Below are positions 48,270 to 60,389 of a stretch of 64,000 bases of DNA, piece after piece. Both the position numbers and the translations under genes were made by a program. Location: assembly GCA_023846275.1 (NCBI GenBank), contig CM043865.1:9288068-9352067 (forward strand), written 5' to 3'. Every line of letters begins with the position of its first letter. Positions within the stretch are counted from its first letter, which is position 1. The stretch is from Vanilla planifolia (Eukaryota; Streptophyta; Magnoliopsida; Asparagales; Orchidaceae). Below the pieces are notes generated by a model. The model did not search any database. It saw nothing but the letters and a program-made list of their open reading frames with translations, and had not been told where the DNA came from.

Positions 48270-48418
48270 GTAAGCATAACTTATCTGCTTCCAACTCATG
48301 CTATATTTTACAATTTGAGGGTTTTTAAAACTCGTTGACATTTGTTTTCTACTGTCTATTTTATTCAATTCCTCATCTAATTCCTTTGTTCTTATGATTT
48401 TGGATATCATATTTGTAG
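48270..48418 (+). other. GT14 intron 2, 149 bp
   Basis: Canonical GTAAGC...TTTGTAG ends, T-rich, joining the codon GA|G (Glu). Confidence 0.9.
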
Positions 48419-48534
48419 GCATCAAAGGGCAAGGCCTATTATTGTTGATCCTGGATTGTATGGCTTTGATAAAGCAGATGTGTTTTGGATCAAAGATAAA
48501 AGATCCATGCCTTCCTCGTTTAAATTATTTATAG
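48419..48534 (+). CDS. GT14 glycosyltransferase, exon 3
   Basis: A 116-bp exon that continues in phase: HQRARPIIVDPGLYGFDKAD followed by VFWIKDKRSMPSSFKLFIG, the conserved PIIVDPGLY and FKLF-x-GS region of plant GT14 enzymes. It ends ATAG before a GTATAA donor at 48535, with the Gly codon split (G|GT or similar). Exons 1-3 give 241 complete codons. Plant GT14 proteins are usually around 400 aa or more, so the C-terminal part (expected to start SAWM and include WGWDNLP, SPEGYFHT and a C-terminal GGWC) is missing from the visible gene. Confidence 0.93.
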
Positions 48535-51500
48535 GTATAATTTCATACTATAATAGGTTTAGTTTTATATATAATTAATTAAATCCCTATGGTCATATTG
48601 AGATTTTTATTCATGTTATAAATATTGTTGATTGTATTGACCGAAGATCGTTATTATTGTAGGATTGTCTTGGCTACTATTTGTTTATCAAATGCTTATT
48701 TTAAATTCCTTTTTGGTACTACATGATGTTATAGTCTTCTTTGTAAAGCAGTTTTATACCATATAATGTACAGTTTTTTATACTCTCCCATAAGCTTATG
48801 AGTTCTTTAAGAGGTTGATTGTCATGAATGGGAAACCGTGGTGGGATTATTGTGGGATGCAGATGTGGCATGGGTTACAGATGTATCAAGTTGGACTATG
48901 TTTTGTGTTTTTTTTAAAAGTAAAATTGTGACATGTTGGCCAAGCTAAAGAATTTAGGACTAACTTTATTGGCCTAGATTACCTTATTATTTGAACAACA
49001 TCTAGTCACATTGGGCATAAAGAACCATATGTGTACTATTCTATGTAATTTAGATTTGCATTAGGGTTACACCTCATTTACCAAATGGATGTTTATGTTT
49101 TTGGTAAGTTGGAGTTCTTGGATGGTTTCATGGTTTTACTTGGCATTAGTTACAAAGTAGCATTAGGTTCTTGTCTATAGGCCTATTTTATTATAATTTC
49201 CAACCACTATTGTCAATACATATGGTAGATGGTGTAGACTCATTAAAACATTTAGATTAGCATTTCTTTGTGATTTGAAACTCTTTGGCAAATGAACTGT
49301 AGGGTTTTGTTAGATTAAGATAGTATTCAATGAAACATTATTTTGTTATGGAGTAATGATGAGAAGAATTTTGAGAAAGACTAAGGACCTACTAAATTTG
49401 GGAAAAAGAAAATAAAGATAAAGAAAAATTCACTCAATGGTTAATTATTTTAAAGAAATGAGTAGCATTTGGTGCTCTCTTAATCTCTCTCTCTCTTAGC
49501 ACAATGTCAAATGTCAAAAAAATACAAAAGGTTATGATTAAGATTTGAAAGTATCTTAATTGTTTCAGTGAAAGGCTATTTATAAGTGTTTGAAGATGGC
49601 TGTGGTGTTAATACTTGGCAAAATTGTCCAAGCTTCTGAAAGGTTCAACAGTTACAAGCTCTAATTGCTTCATTTATGTGCCTATTGACGTGATAGATCA
49701 GATCTTGATTTCAAGAGAGCAAACCTTGTAGAAGAATTGACTCATCAGTAAGTTGGGTCAAAAGCTATTGCAAAAGAGTCTTTGGTTAGTGAGAAATTAA
49801 GTGTAATCTGGCTGAAAATCTGAGGTAGTACTTTGATAATCATTTTATGGTGTCGAAAAATTCAGATTTCATAGAATTATTGTTCTGGTCTCGAAACTTG
49901 CTAAGCCCAATGCACATGTGTTACCCATCTAAGCCCTTGTTTGAATGACTGATCTTATTGTACGAAACTTCACATCTTCGTTGGTGCTCCTATTCATTGA
50001 TGCATCTTTCATGTTGAACTGAGGAGTCTCTAACATTGATGACAATAGCAACACGGCATAAAATAATGCACCCTTTGTTCTATGAAAATGAGGCAAATAA
50101 ATTAGCTAATGTTGCCTTTGCAATCCCTTGGTTTGAGAAACTTTTTTGTGGCATTTCGCAATGGAATTAAGAATAAGAATGTGCATGTTGTTAGCGACAA
50201 AGTGCTGCATGTTGAAAACCCTTACGGTTGGCCTGGTTTTGACACCTTCATCCTTGATGAGTTTTTGGTAGTCTCCTAGATGATGTGGATTTCCCCATTT
50301 CATTTTAGCCAATGCTAGGTGAGAAGTCTAGAGTATCCTTGCCAGCCAAAATAGTGGTGTTGTTCATTGAAGATGGGGAGTTCATTTGCTATCAGAATAA
50401 TAAAGGCATTTATTGATAGTCTTGTGTTGGAAAACAAGGGGTACCTTCAAACATTGGCAAACATCAATGTGGAGATGAATGATGAGCAAGTTGAGGACTT
50501 TTCTCAAAACATGGCAGCTATCAAAAAATCCCCAAATAGGCTGGAAGTCTCTGAGTGGCTTTAATTAGAGGAAGCTAGAAGAGTGGAGCCTCCCAATGGT
50601 TTGTGATAGGGCGTACCAAAATCAAATATATTGTTTCCTAATGACATGTTTGGGTAATAACTTTTTAGTTACTCTCCTTGAGACATCAGGTCCTCAAAAA
50701 ATTATTGTTGGAGAAGGTAGTCAAATCCTAATGTCCAGGAGAAGATAAGGATTTTGGTGTGGAATTTGTGCAAGCACATTCAACATTAAGAAGGAATGTT
50801 GATAAAACTCAAAAGGAATCATGGACAAGATAGAGAAGTTTGGTGCTCCATGCAAGCTAATCTTTGTCAACACATTTTTGTATTGGGCATCAGCAATAAG
50901 TTGCTGTCAGACGGCCATAAGATTGTTGCCAAAAGGGTTGGAACCCTTGAAGAGGATTTAGCTCTTCTTTGATAGAATATCTAAGAGATTAAGGAAAAAG
51001 ATGCCTAACTAGAGGATTAGAATGAAACCAACAAATTGAGTGTGAAAGTGCTTATGTCCAAGGCTCAACTCGTGGAAGTTGAGAAAATGTAACGTAAAGC
51101 ATACAGTTGGGGAAGTTGTTCAATTGGCTTGTTCCATGAGTTTTTGAGAAACCCTTACCATCCGACGAGATGTTGAAGAAGCCTTGGCCATTCTACTAGA
51201 AGATGAGGTTCTATCTTCGGATATCGTCTTAACACCTTTGGTAACTTGGCTGTTAGGACAGTCTAGACATACGCCTATAAATCTTAAGTTGGGCCATTGG
51301 AAAGCTTTCAAAAGAATCCCTACTCTAGTCAAAATCTCAATTAAAAAATAATTGTATTTTTTACTTTGTAATTAATAAAGCACCCTTTTTTTGCACATCA
51401 TATATTTGTTTGAAATGAATTTTTTCTTACTGTTGTGTAATGTTTTCAATTAAGCTTGAATAATTTGTGAATTTTTTTCAAAACTCTTATAGTGAAAAAA

Positions 51501-54149
51501 CTCTTTAAGGGATATTTTGTCGATTTATTTTGCATTTTCTTCCACCGTTCCAATTAATCAAAAATTGCTGCTCCAAAAATTTTCAACTTAGAGGATGGTA
51601 TTTAGTTGAAAATTAATTTGAATAAAGTCATAGTTTGCTTGAATGTTGTTTTTTTAGAGTCGTTGGAATTTTTATTTCCTGCTAGTTCTTGGATAAATTT
51701 TTCTGTTGAAATTATTAGAAGTCATCAAGAAGGACAAATCAATTTTCAAATTAAATATATCAGAATAAAATTCTAGGTTTGCCTTGTGCCCAAAGTTTAT
51801 TCGGTGACCCTTCTTTGCCCTAGGCTACATTCAGATTCTTGAAGGTTTTAGTAACCCCTAAAACTTGCTTGTTTGGTGGGTTTAATTTCGAATGATCGAT
51901 GGTGATGGACTATATAGCGATGTTCTTCCAAAAAATTGCAGATTATAGCTAGTAAACATGATCTTCGATGACTTAATGACCGATACATGGGTTTTTACTT
52001 GAAAGCCAGACAACAAGGTTGAGGCCTCTGGATCTTAGAAAGGCTAAATAGCCTTCTAACCAGTAAGATGCATTTTCACGGAGCACCTCCTATGCTGACT
52101 TTTTCTCTCATTTCTCTTATCGGAATGATTCCTCTTTAGATGGTGCCAAATTTCTTGGTTGCCACCTGCTGCTTCTCTTGTGCATTTCTCTAGAAAGAGA
52201 AGTGTAAAATTCAAAAGGTTTGGTTATGCGTTTCAATTTAAAGAGAATTCAGTATAATTGCAATGATATTTATAGCGTAATTCCCTTATTTAACTTGACT
52301 TAGGTCTTATCCAGAATTTCTCAACAAGAAATTTAATGTCAAGCTGCAAGCTGGAAGTTGTCTGCATTTCAAAGCCCATGTTCATTCAGATGCAACGGCG
52401 CTCAAAATTCTAGGCAAAAGTATATGTTTGAAAAACAAGACCAAGCGAAAAATATTGGAGTGAAAAAACAGTTGAGTTTGAGATTAAATTTCATCATGTT
52501 AAGGTAGAAAATCAATCTATACTTAATCATCTTGGAACATGGATCCTGTTCAAAGTCCTAGTTCTCTCAAAGATATTTGGGACAATGCCAATCTGATTGT
52601 GGACTTTCTGTCAAGACCTTCCTCTTGCTCATTGTCTAATATTGATATATTAACTCATTGATCAAATAACATCTTTTTCAAGATGTCAATCTCCCATAAC
52701 ACCTGCTTCCTTAAACTTTGTATTAATACATTACTATTAATGCAAAATTCATAATTCCTCTCAAATATTTTGCTTAAAAAGCCTATGGCCTGGAATTTGG
52801 TTAAAATGCTTTTTCAGTCCACTCTTTTGCTTTCACTCCTCAATATCTTTATTGATTTAGTACTTCAAAATTTCCTCTGCAGAATATGGCTTTAGCAACA
52901 CCTTTAATAGAAAGAGAGCACAATTATAATAAAATGATGAAGTTAATATTGGAAAAAATTTTGAGCTATAGAAGCGGGATTGAAGAGTTTTGATTTGCCA
53001 ATCATAGCTTGACAACAAAATAAAGAGCATTCAACTAGTGTTCTTGAGATAAGATTTAGAAAACAGTTGAGTGAGGTCCAATGAAGAAGCCAACTCCAAA
53101 AAGTTTAAGTTCGATAAGAGAACCTAGAGAGTGAGCTACAAAAAATGAATGAATTTCTAGCTTTGAAAAAGAAAATAATTGTTAAGAAGAAGCTTTCCAT
53201 CTACAAGGCAACAACCTAGGCTCTGGCTGAATTGTTTCCCAAAGATTTGTTGGCTAGGTTTCAAGAATTACTAACTCTTTGGGGACATACAAGGCTTTAA
53301 CTTGTATGAAGGGTTTTTAATAGTCAACTTCGGTTAAAGAAAAGGGGCTCTTTTCTAAGAAACAACTTGAGGAACTGATGTCTAGAAGACTTTTTCAATT
53401 GAAGAGTTGAAGCTTCTTGGAATCTGATTTACAAGCACATTTGTAAAATCATAAAACCTTCATTGTAAAATAACTTTGACATTCTACTGCATAATCCTTT
53501 GAATTGTGAATGAAAACTTTTGAATGTGAATTAAAATTTATTTTGAGTTCTGTATTCATTTGTTGATAATGGCATTTTGTTTGACAAGATGTAACTACCC
53601 ATGTTTAAAAAACTCATGGTTTAACTCATTTCAAAATTCAATAAATTGACGACAATTATAAATTTGGTCAAATAGTTTTGCCTTTGTTTTTATAGTGTTG
53701 ATTCTAATAAATTTGTTATATAAAACATTGAAGTATGGGAATGGTCCCCAACCTTATAGATGTATTTATAAGAAATTTTCTTTTCAATAATGTTGTTATG
53801 GCATTGAAAACCCTTACTATAATCACTTTGCTATTCTCAAGATGAAACTCGTGATGCTATTGTTCTTTTTTTGACATGAATCTCAAGCTTCAGCGTACAT
53901 GTGCATCTCAAGAAACAGGTACCCAAGGGACATAGCCCTCCTTAGAGCCTTTTTACTTCTTTCCTAAGATGAATCTCAAGGATTATGGAGCCTCTAAGAC
54001 ATAGCTTTTCCCTAGGATTATTGTGCTTTTAAAACATCGACTAAGAGTACTTTGTTAATTAAATATGTTTGGGATGTACTTATTTTTTTTATCCCTTTGA
54101 TCTTCTTCTTTGTGTTGTCTCTTAAGGTCACGAAGCCTCCATCTTGAGC
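48535..54149. other. GT14 intron 3 or post-gene DNA; no intact gene
   Basis: I scanned for the GT14 C-terminal exon and did not find it. A + strand coding trace at about 50938-51092 reads as a charged coiled coil (VGTLEEDLALL, KLSVKVLMSKAQLVEVEKM) broken by stops that are single transitions from Gln or Arg codons. A similar charged stretch occurs near 53040-53230. These look like a dead transposon protein that I cannot name. Frames at 50106-50312, 50367-50564 and 51120-51332 match nothing known. Confidence 0.45.
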
Positions 54150-55987
54150 ATCCATTATCCAATTATCGTTTGTGTTCTTTGATACCACTTTGGATGCACA
54201 CCTACAAAGAGTGCAATTCTTGATGTTTGGAACCCAAATTAATTTGGGTCCATATAATCTAGAATTAGCACCAAACTAGTTAATGTCCTTAATAATTCAA
54301 ACATACTTTGGTTTATTTATTTCAAAGGATTTTTTAATAATGCATACATAATAAACATCTCCAATTATTACAATAATTACAAGTAAGACTAGGGGTAGAG
54401 AATTCATGAATTTTTGTGCATTTCCAAATGAGTTTCTTGAATAAGAGCTTCTAGCAAAATTTGCATTTCTATATGGACCATTTGAAGAACATGCAAACTT
54501 ATCATTTGTAGCATAACAATCAAAACTTGTTTTTGCATGAGAAACATATCTATTTGCATATAAAATAAATAATATTTGAAATATGTGTAGCATAACATGT
54601 CTTTGATTTTTCATGCAAGGCTATTTCATGGTTTTTAGCTTAATTCTTTAGAAAGAGTAATTGCATTAGCAATTAAATTTTCTAAATTAAATTCAAAAGA
54701 TTCTAACTCCTTTTGCAAATGTCCACACAACCAAAGTGAATAATTATGATCATGCTTAAGGGTGTTATGTGAAGCATATAAGTTTAGGAGTTTTTCTTTT
54801 ATTGTTTATATTTTTTTTTTCAAAAATGAATGTCAAATTCCTGTATTCACAAACAGATGGAAATATTATCTTTATGTTCATTATAGAATAAACCACGGTC
54901 ATATACCTATTTGAGCTCCGATTCATCACTTTAAACCATTGAACAGTGACTAGATTTTTTGTTTACTTAACTCGATGTATCTTTCTCGTTGGAGTCACTC
55001 CAAGTTGTGCATGATCTTCTCCCTGGATTTCTCATTTAGGCACACCAACTAAATGTGTCTCATTTTATTTTCATGGTAAATAAGACCCTCCTCCTTTTTC
55101 TTTGGAGACTTCCTATATTGAGGGTTAGTATTAAATTCTTACCTTTTTTTTTGTTCTTGTACTTTTCTTCAAGTTGTTCTAATCTCCTTATGAGGTAAGC
55201 AATCTTGTTGTTACAATCCTCTATGTTTATCATTATTGTCTAATTTGCTGGGTGAATATGTTGCTTTGAATGTTATTAGCTTCTTCCTTTTAGAGTCTCC
55301 TTCTAGTTCCTCCCTTAGCATCTTTTTTTGTTTGTGAGCAAATTGATTGTTCTATCAACATTTTTAATGAGTGTGTAGTAAGATCTTTAGCTTCCACCTT
55401 TGTGTTGCACTTCTTCAGCATGGTTCTTAGAATCTTGCTCAAAAATTGATGGCTAGCAATAAACTTTCTAAGAGATTGTAAATCATTGACAATGTTAGTA
55501 AGTCGATTTCTCATTTAAGAAATTGATTCCCCACTTTTTATTTTAAATAATTCATAATTATAGGTGAGGACATTAATGCGAGAAGTACAAACTTCCCTCC
55601 TGAGTTATAATCAATTTGTATCCGAATTTATACATACTTAAAGATAATTGTCGAGTGTTAAGGCACAATGCAAACAAGTGATGTCTTTTACATTTAATTC
55701 TACTAATGAGATCTCTAATGGAGGTCATTGTTGAATTAGTTTCTTTATAATGTCACCATGTATTATTTTCTTGGGTGAAGTAGTCATTTTGAATCTATTG
55801 ATTGCAAAAAGCATGCCATTCTCATTTTCCAAGTAGAAAAGGGTATTTTGTCAAATAGTGGCAATTTGGTAATGGATTGGCCTTCAACCACAATCGCATT
55901 CAATATAAATGTGTCATTAGGATCTCTTTTAGATGTTAAGCCATTTAGAGCCCTCACTCTGATACCATGCATTAGTTGATTAAACAC
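54150..55987 (-). pseudogene. SIRE-like gag and protease-region remnant
   Basis: Reading leftward from the LTR: the N-terminal gag motif VVEGQSITKLPLFD and WKMRM-x-FLQSID (55784-55987), then CALT-DNYL and YELFKIKSGESIS traces (55515-55700), then RLTNIVNDLQSL, LSKILR and AKDLTTHSLKMLIEQ (55290-55514). A low-complexity Ser/Asn-rich part follows (54297-54614), then traces of the DSGCSRHMTG protease-adjacent motif near 54170. Several frameshifts and stops. Integrase, RT and RNase H to the left were not found. Confidence 0.8.
55950..55967 (-). promoter_or_regulatory. Primer-binding site of SIRE-like element
   Basis: The minus strand reads TGGTATCAGAGTGAGGGC from 55967 to 55950, an excellent match to the plant initiator-Met-tRNA primer-binding site. 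It lies between the LTR end (about 55978) and gag, fixing the element's orientation and the LTR's inner boundary. Confidence 0.85.
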
Positions 55988-58900
55988 TTGAGGGGGTGGG
56001 GGGTCAATTAAAGTGTATAACTTTTTTGAAAATCATTAATTAAAATCCAAAAAAATTTTCAAATAATATTCACCTAGATTGTAGTAATAAAAGACACAAA
56101 AAATTAGTTGCAAAAATGAAAGGAGAGAATTGTTTAGGTAACTTGGCGTCTACACGACGAGCTTACATCTCCCCAGTCTAATTAGATTTGGGTTTAGCTT
56201 TTTCTTTCACTCCTTTGTTGTATATAATGGGGAAGCAATTACATCGTGTGTCCTTAGAAGCTAAGACAATCTTTTCTCCTGAGTTTTTTCAAGGTTCAAA
56301 CTCGCCCTATCTTTTGAATTTTTTACAGGGCTCAACCTTGACCTCACTTTTGAGTTTTTTGAATTTTCAAACCTAATATCTCTCTAAGTTTTTTAATGGC
56401 TTGAACCCAATCTCTTTCTTTGAATTTTTTAAAGCTTAAACTCATCCTCATAGATTTCAAAAATAAAAACGCTCACAATTCTCTCTATAGAGTAGGATTA
56501 CAAATTTTCTTAATTTGATGACATATAGTACATGATATGATGTTAATGCAAAAATAAAAATCTAATAGACTTTTGCAATTAAAGATGATGTAAATAGTCT
56601 TTACAGTTTCCTTGATGAAGCAGCATAAGGCTTCAATATATGAGTGTGTTAGAATATAGAGCTTTTGCAAATGCAGAGCAATAGAATTTGATTGTATAAA
56701 CTTTTTAAAATTCACTAATTAAAAACCAAAAAAAATTTCAAATAATAGAAAATAATATTCACCTAGATTTTAGCAATAAAAGATACTAAAAATTAGTTGC
56801 AAATATGAAAGGAGACAGAATTATTTAGGTCATTTGGCTTCTACCCAAAGAATTATTTAGGTGATTTGGCTTCTACCCAATGAGCTTACATCTCCCCAGT
56901 TTAATCGGATTTGGGTCTAGCTTTTTCTTTCTCTTTTGTTATATCTAGTGGAGAAACTATTATATTGTGTCTTTAAATGCCAAGACAATCTCTTCTCTTG
57001 ACTTTTTTCAAGGTTCAAACTCAGCCTATTTTTTTGAATTTTTTTAAGGGTCAAACTTGCACTCTTAAGTTTTTTGAATGTTCAAACCCAATCTCTCTCT
57101 AAGTTTTTTAACGGCTTTAATCCAATTGTTTTCTTTGAGTTTTTTAAAGCTCAAACTCATTCTCTCATAGATTTCAAAAATGAAAAACTCATAATTCTCT
57201 CTATAAAGCTAGATTATAAATTATCTTAATTTGATGGCATATACCACATGATATGATATGAATGCAAAAACAAAAATCTAATAGACTTTTGCAATTAAAG
57301 ATGATGATGTTAATAGTCTCTAGAGTTTACTTGATGAAGTAGCATAAGGCTTTAGTAGTTGAGTATGTTAGAATAGATAGCTTTTGCAAATGAAGAGCAA
57401 TTAATATTCATTAATTGTAGCAAATGTAAGTTTTTTGATCTTTCATGTGTGCTATGCTTAAGGGAAAGGATCATCTATATTAATTGCAAGTAATGAACAA
57501 TTCCTAAAATTAGTCAATTAAGTTTGTCATATGTTCAAGGCTATTTAGACAAATTCTCATCCATAAGCATGTTAATTGGAAAATTTTGGAACACCTAATT
57601 GTAAAAGCATCATTAAGAAAACAACTTTTTTTAGTCGTTGAGTTTTATCTTAAATTAGACGTATCATACGCTTTTTTTATGTACTTTATGAAGTTTTAAG
57701 TTCAGACTATTTTGCACTATGTTTCGTCTCACATAACATACAATTTGTACATCACATACTATACACAAGTTTGAGTGTATAAACATTTTCAAAATCATTG
57801 ATTAAAAGCCAAAACAAATTTCAAATAATAGCAAATAATATTCGCCTAGATTATAGCAATTAAAGATACACAAAATTAGTTACAAAAATAAAATGAGAGA
57901 AGTATCTAGGTGACTTGGCTTCTACCTTATGAAGTTACATCTCCCCAATCTAATTGGACTTGGTTTTAGCTTTTTCTTTCACTCCTTTGTTGTATCTAGT
58001 AGAGAAACCATTACGTCATGTGTCATTCTTAGAAGCTAAGACAATCTCTTCTCTTGAGTTTTTTTAAGGTTCAAACTTGGCTTATTTTTTTGAGTTTTTT
58101 ACAGGGCTTAAACTTCACCTCACATTAAGTTTTTTGAATGTCCAAACCCAATCTCTCTCTAAGTTTTTTAGTGTCTTGAACCCAATCTCTATCTCAGAGT
58201 TTTTTAAATCTCAAACTCATCTTCACATAGATTTCAAAAATAAAATGACAATTCTCTCTGTGGAGTAGGATTACAAATTATCTTAATTTGATGACATATA
58301 GCACATGATATGATTTGAATGCAAAAACAAAACTTTAATTGACTTCTGCAAATAAAGATGATGATGCAAATAGTCTTAGTTTTCTTAATGAAATAGCATA
58401 AGCCTTCAATAGTATGAGTATGTTAGAATGTAGAACTTTTACAAACAAAGAGCAATATAATTTGTGTGCATAAACTTTTAAAATTCATTAATTAAAAACC
58501 AAAAAAAATTCTAAGAATAGCAAATAATATTCACCTAATTTTGGCAATAGAAGATACACAAAATTAGTTGCAAAAATAAAAGGAGGTAGGAATTATTTAG
58601 GTGATTTGGTTTATACCCAATGAACTTACATCTCCCCAGTTTATCAGATATTTCATTTTGCACTTGATTTGATATTCTAAAATGTTACATAGGATTTTCT
58701 CACGAACTTGGAATGCAATTTTTTTGTATAATTTATCTCATTTCTCAACATCTTCACATTGATTTTTTGATATTTATAGGAAACTAGAATTCTCCCCTCT
58801 TATTATAGTTGCTAAAACATAATCTCTTCTCTTGAATTTTTTTCAAAGTTTAAACTCGGCTTGGTTTTTTGAATTTTTTACAAAGCTCAAACTTGACCTC

Positions 58901-59612
58901 ACTTTGACTTTTTTTGTGTTCGAACCGAATCTCTCTCCAAGTTTCTTAACGCCTTGAACCCAATCGTTTTCTTTGAGTTTTTTAAAGCTCATGCTCATTC
59001 TCTCATAGATTTCAAAAATAAAAAGCACACAATTGTCTCTATAAAGCAAGATTACAAATTGTCTTAATTTGATGGCATATAGCACATGATATGATATGAA
59101 TATGAAAACAAAAATCTAATAGACTTCTACAATTAAAGATGATGCAAATAGTCTACAATGTTTCCTTGATGAAGTAGCATACTACTTTGATAATATGAGT
59201 ATCTTAGAATAAAGAGTTTTTGCAAATGAAGAGCAATAGATATTCATTAATTGTAGTAAATATCAGTTCTTTGATCTTTCATATTTGCTATGATTAAGAG
59301 AAAAGATTATCTATATTAATTGTAAGTAGTTAACAATTCCTAAAACTACTCAATTAAGTTTGTCATATGTTCAAGGCTATTTAGACAAATTCTCATCCAT
59401 AAGCATGTTAATTGGAAAATTTTGAATACCTAATTGTAAAAACATCATTAAGAAAACAATAACTTTTCCCAGTCATTGAGTTTTATCTTGAACTAAATGT
59501 ATCATACGTTTTTTTAATTACTTTATGAAGTTTCAAGTTAAGACTCTTTTGCACTATGTTACGTCTCACATAACGTACAATTTGTACATCACATATCGTA
59601 CACAAGTCTTAA
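55978..59612 (-). mobile_element. 5' LTR of SIRE-like element, expanded by internal duplication
   Basis: It starts beside the primer-binding site with TTGAGGGGGTGGGGGGTCAA. Four homologous units begin at about 56015, 56692, 57774 and 58460, each opening with TATAA-x-TTTTTNAAAATCA(T/C)TAATTAAAA-type sequence and ACATCTCCCCAGTXTAAT. Units 2 and 4 have a 340-400-bp tail (57410-57773 and 59250-59612, both containing TTCAAGGCTATTTAGACAAA) that units 1 and 3 lack. The structure is therefore two copies of a 1.76-1.84-kb dimer. No coding domain. The outer end may extend past 59612. Confidence 0.75.
56271..59008. repeat. Four arrays of a degenerate ~36-bp minisatellite
   Basis: Within each LTR unit lies an array of about five 33-38-bp repeats built on (G/A)A(G/A)TTTTTTNAARGCTCAAAC. 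Arrays are at about 56271-56450, 56991-57170, 58045-58230 and 58822-59008. Their copy number is nearly constant from unit to unit, so the array predates the unit duplication. Confidence 0.8.
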
Positions 59613-60389
59613 GCTAGCCATGCGCCCTGGAAATGGACTTCATATATTGTATGTTCAATGTGAACGTAACATACGTTAGCCTCGAGTTGAAGCTCACATA
59701 TCATGCATATTGTACGTTTTATCGATGCACCATGGACTTATGAATGACGTATAATACATTCAAGGAGTCCTATTTTTTATTTTGCTTAAGTCTATAAAGT
59801 AATATGTAAAGTTCTTTTGAAACATTATGTAAAAAGGCACATTTGGATAAATTTCAAAATCATGAATGTGTGAAATAATGCAATTGAGCTATTTTCAATA
59901 TTAATTTACAAAAATATTAGTTATCAGAATTTTACTCCAAATTGAGCTAGTTCTCCTTATTTCTTTTAAGCTTCATCACATGTCATGCTTTTAAGTCATA
60001 ATTTCACTTGTCAACATGCTTTAACAAACTTTCTTGAGTTTTTTTGAGTTTTCTCCTTATAGTTCACTAGAACTTTGGACATTCTTTTTGAGCGTCTTAC
60101 TTGCAAAAGTCTTTGAAGCTCCTCTTGATCACCTATCTACATAAAATCTATCCGCATAAAATGATCGTATTAGGACCTCACTTAATTGGGTTATTATTAT
60201 CAAAACTTTTTTAAACTATCATGGGCTTATAGGGCCAACACTCCTGCTCCACTGTAGGTTTTACTCAATGGTACTGTTTATGTCGTATTGATATATTGCC
60301 GATTATGTCACCATCCATGCAGAACATTTGCTTACTACGTTTGATCTACACTTGTTAATTGCTATTTGCAAAGGAGTACTCTTCATGTT
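59613..60389. other. LTR flank, no gene found
   Basis: The first 170 bp continue the ATACGT/GTAC-rich motif field of the LTR tail. The rest shows no recognisable coding or repeat structure. Confidence 0.4.

Noticed and set aside
56015..59612. Four independent LTRs in a row
   Set aside because: Only one primer-binding site and one LTR-end signature are present, at the left edge; units are internal duplications of one LTR.
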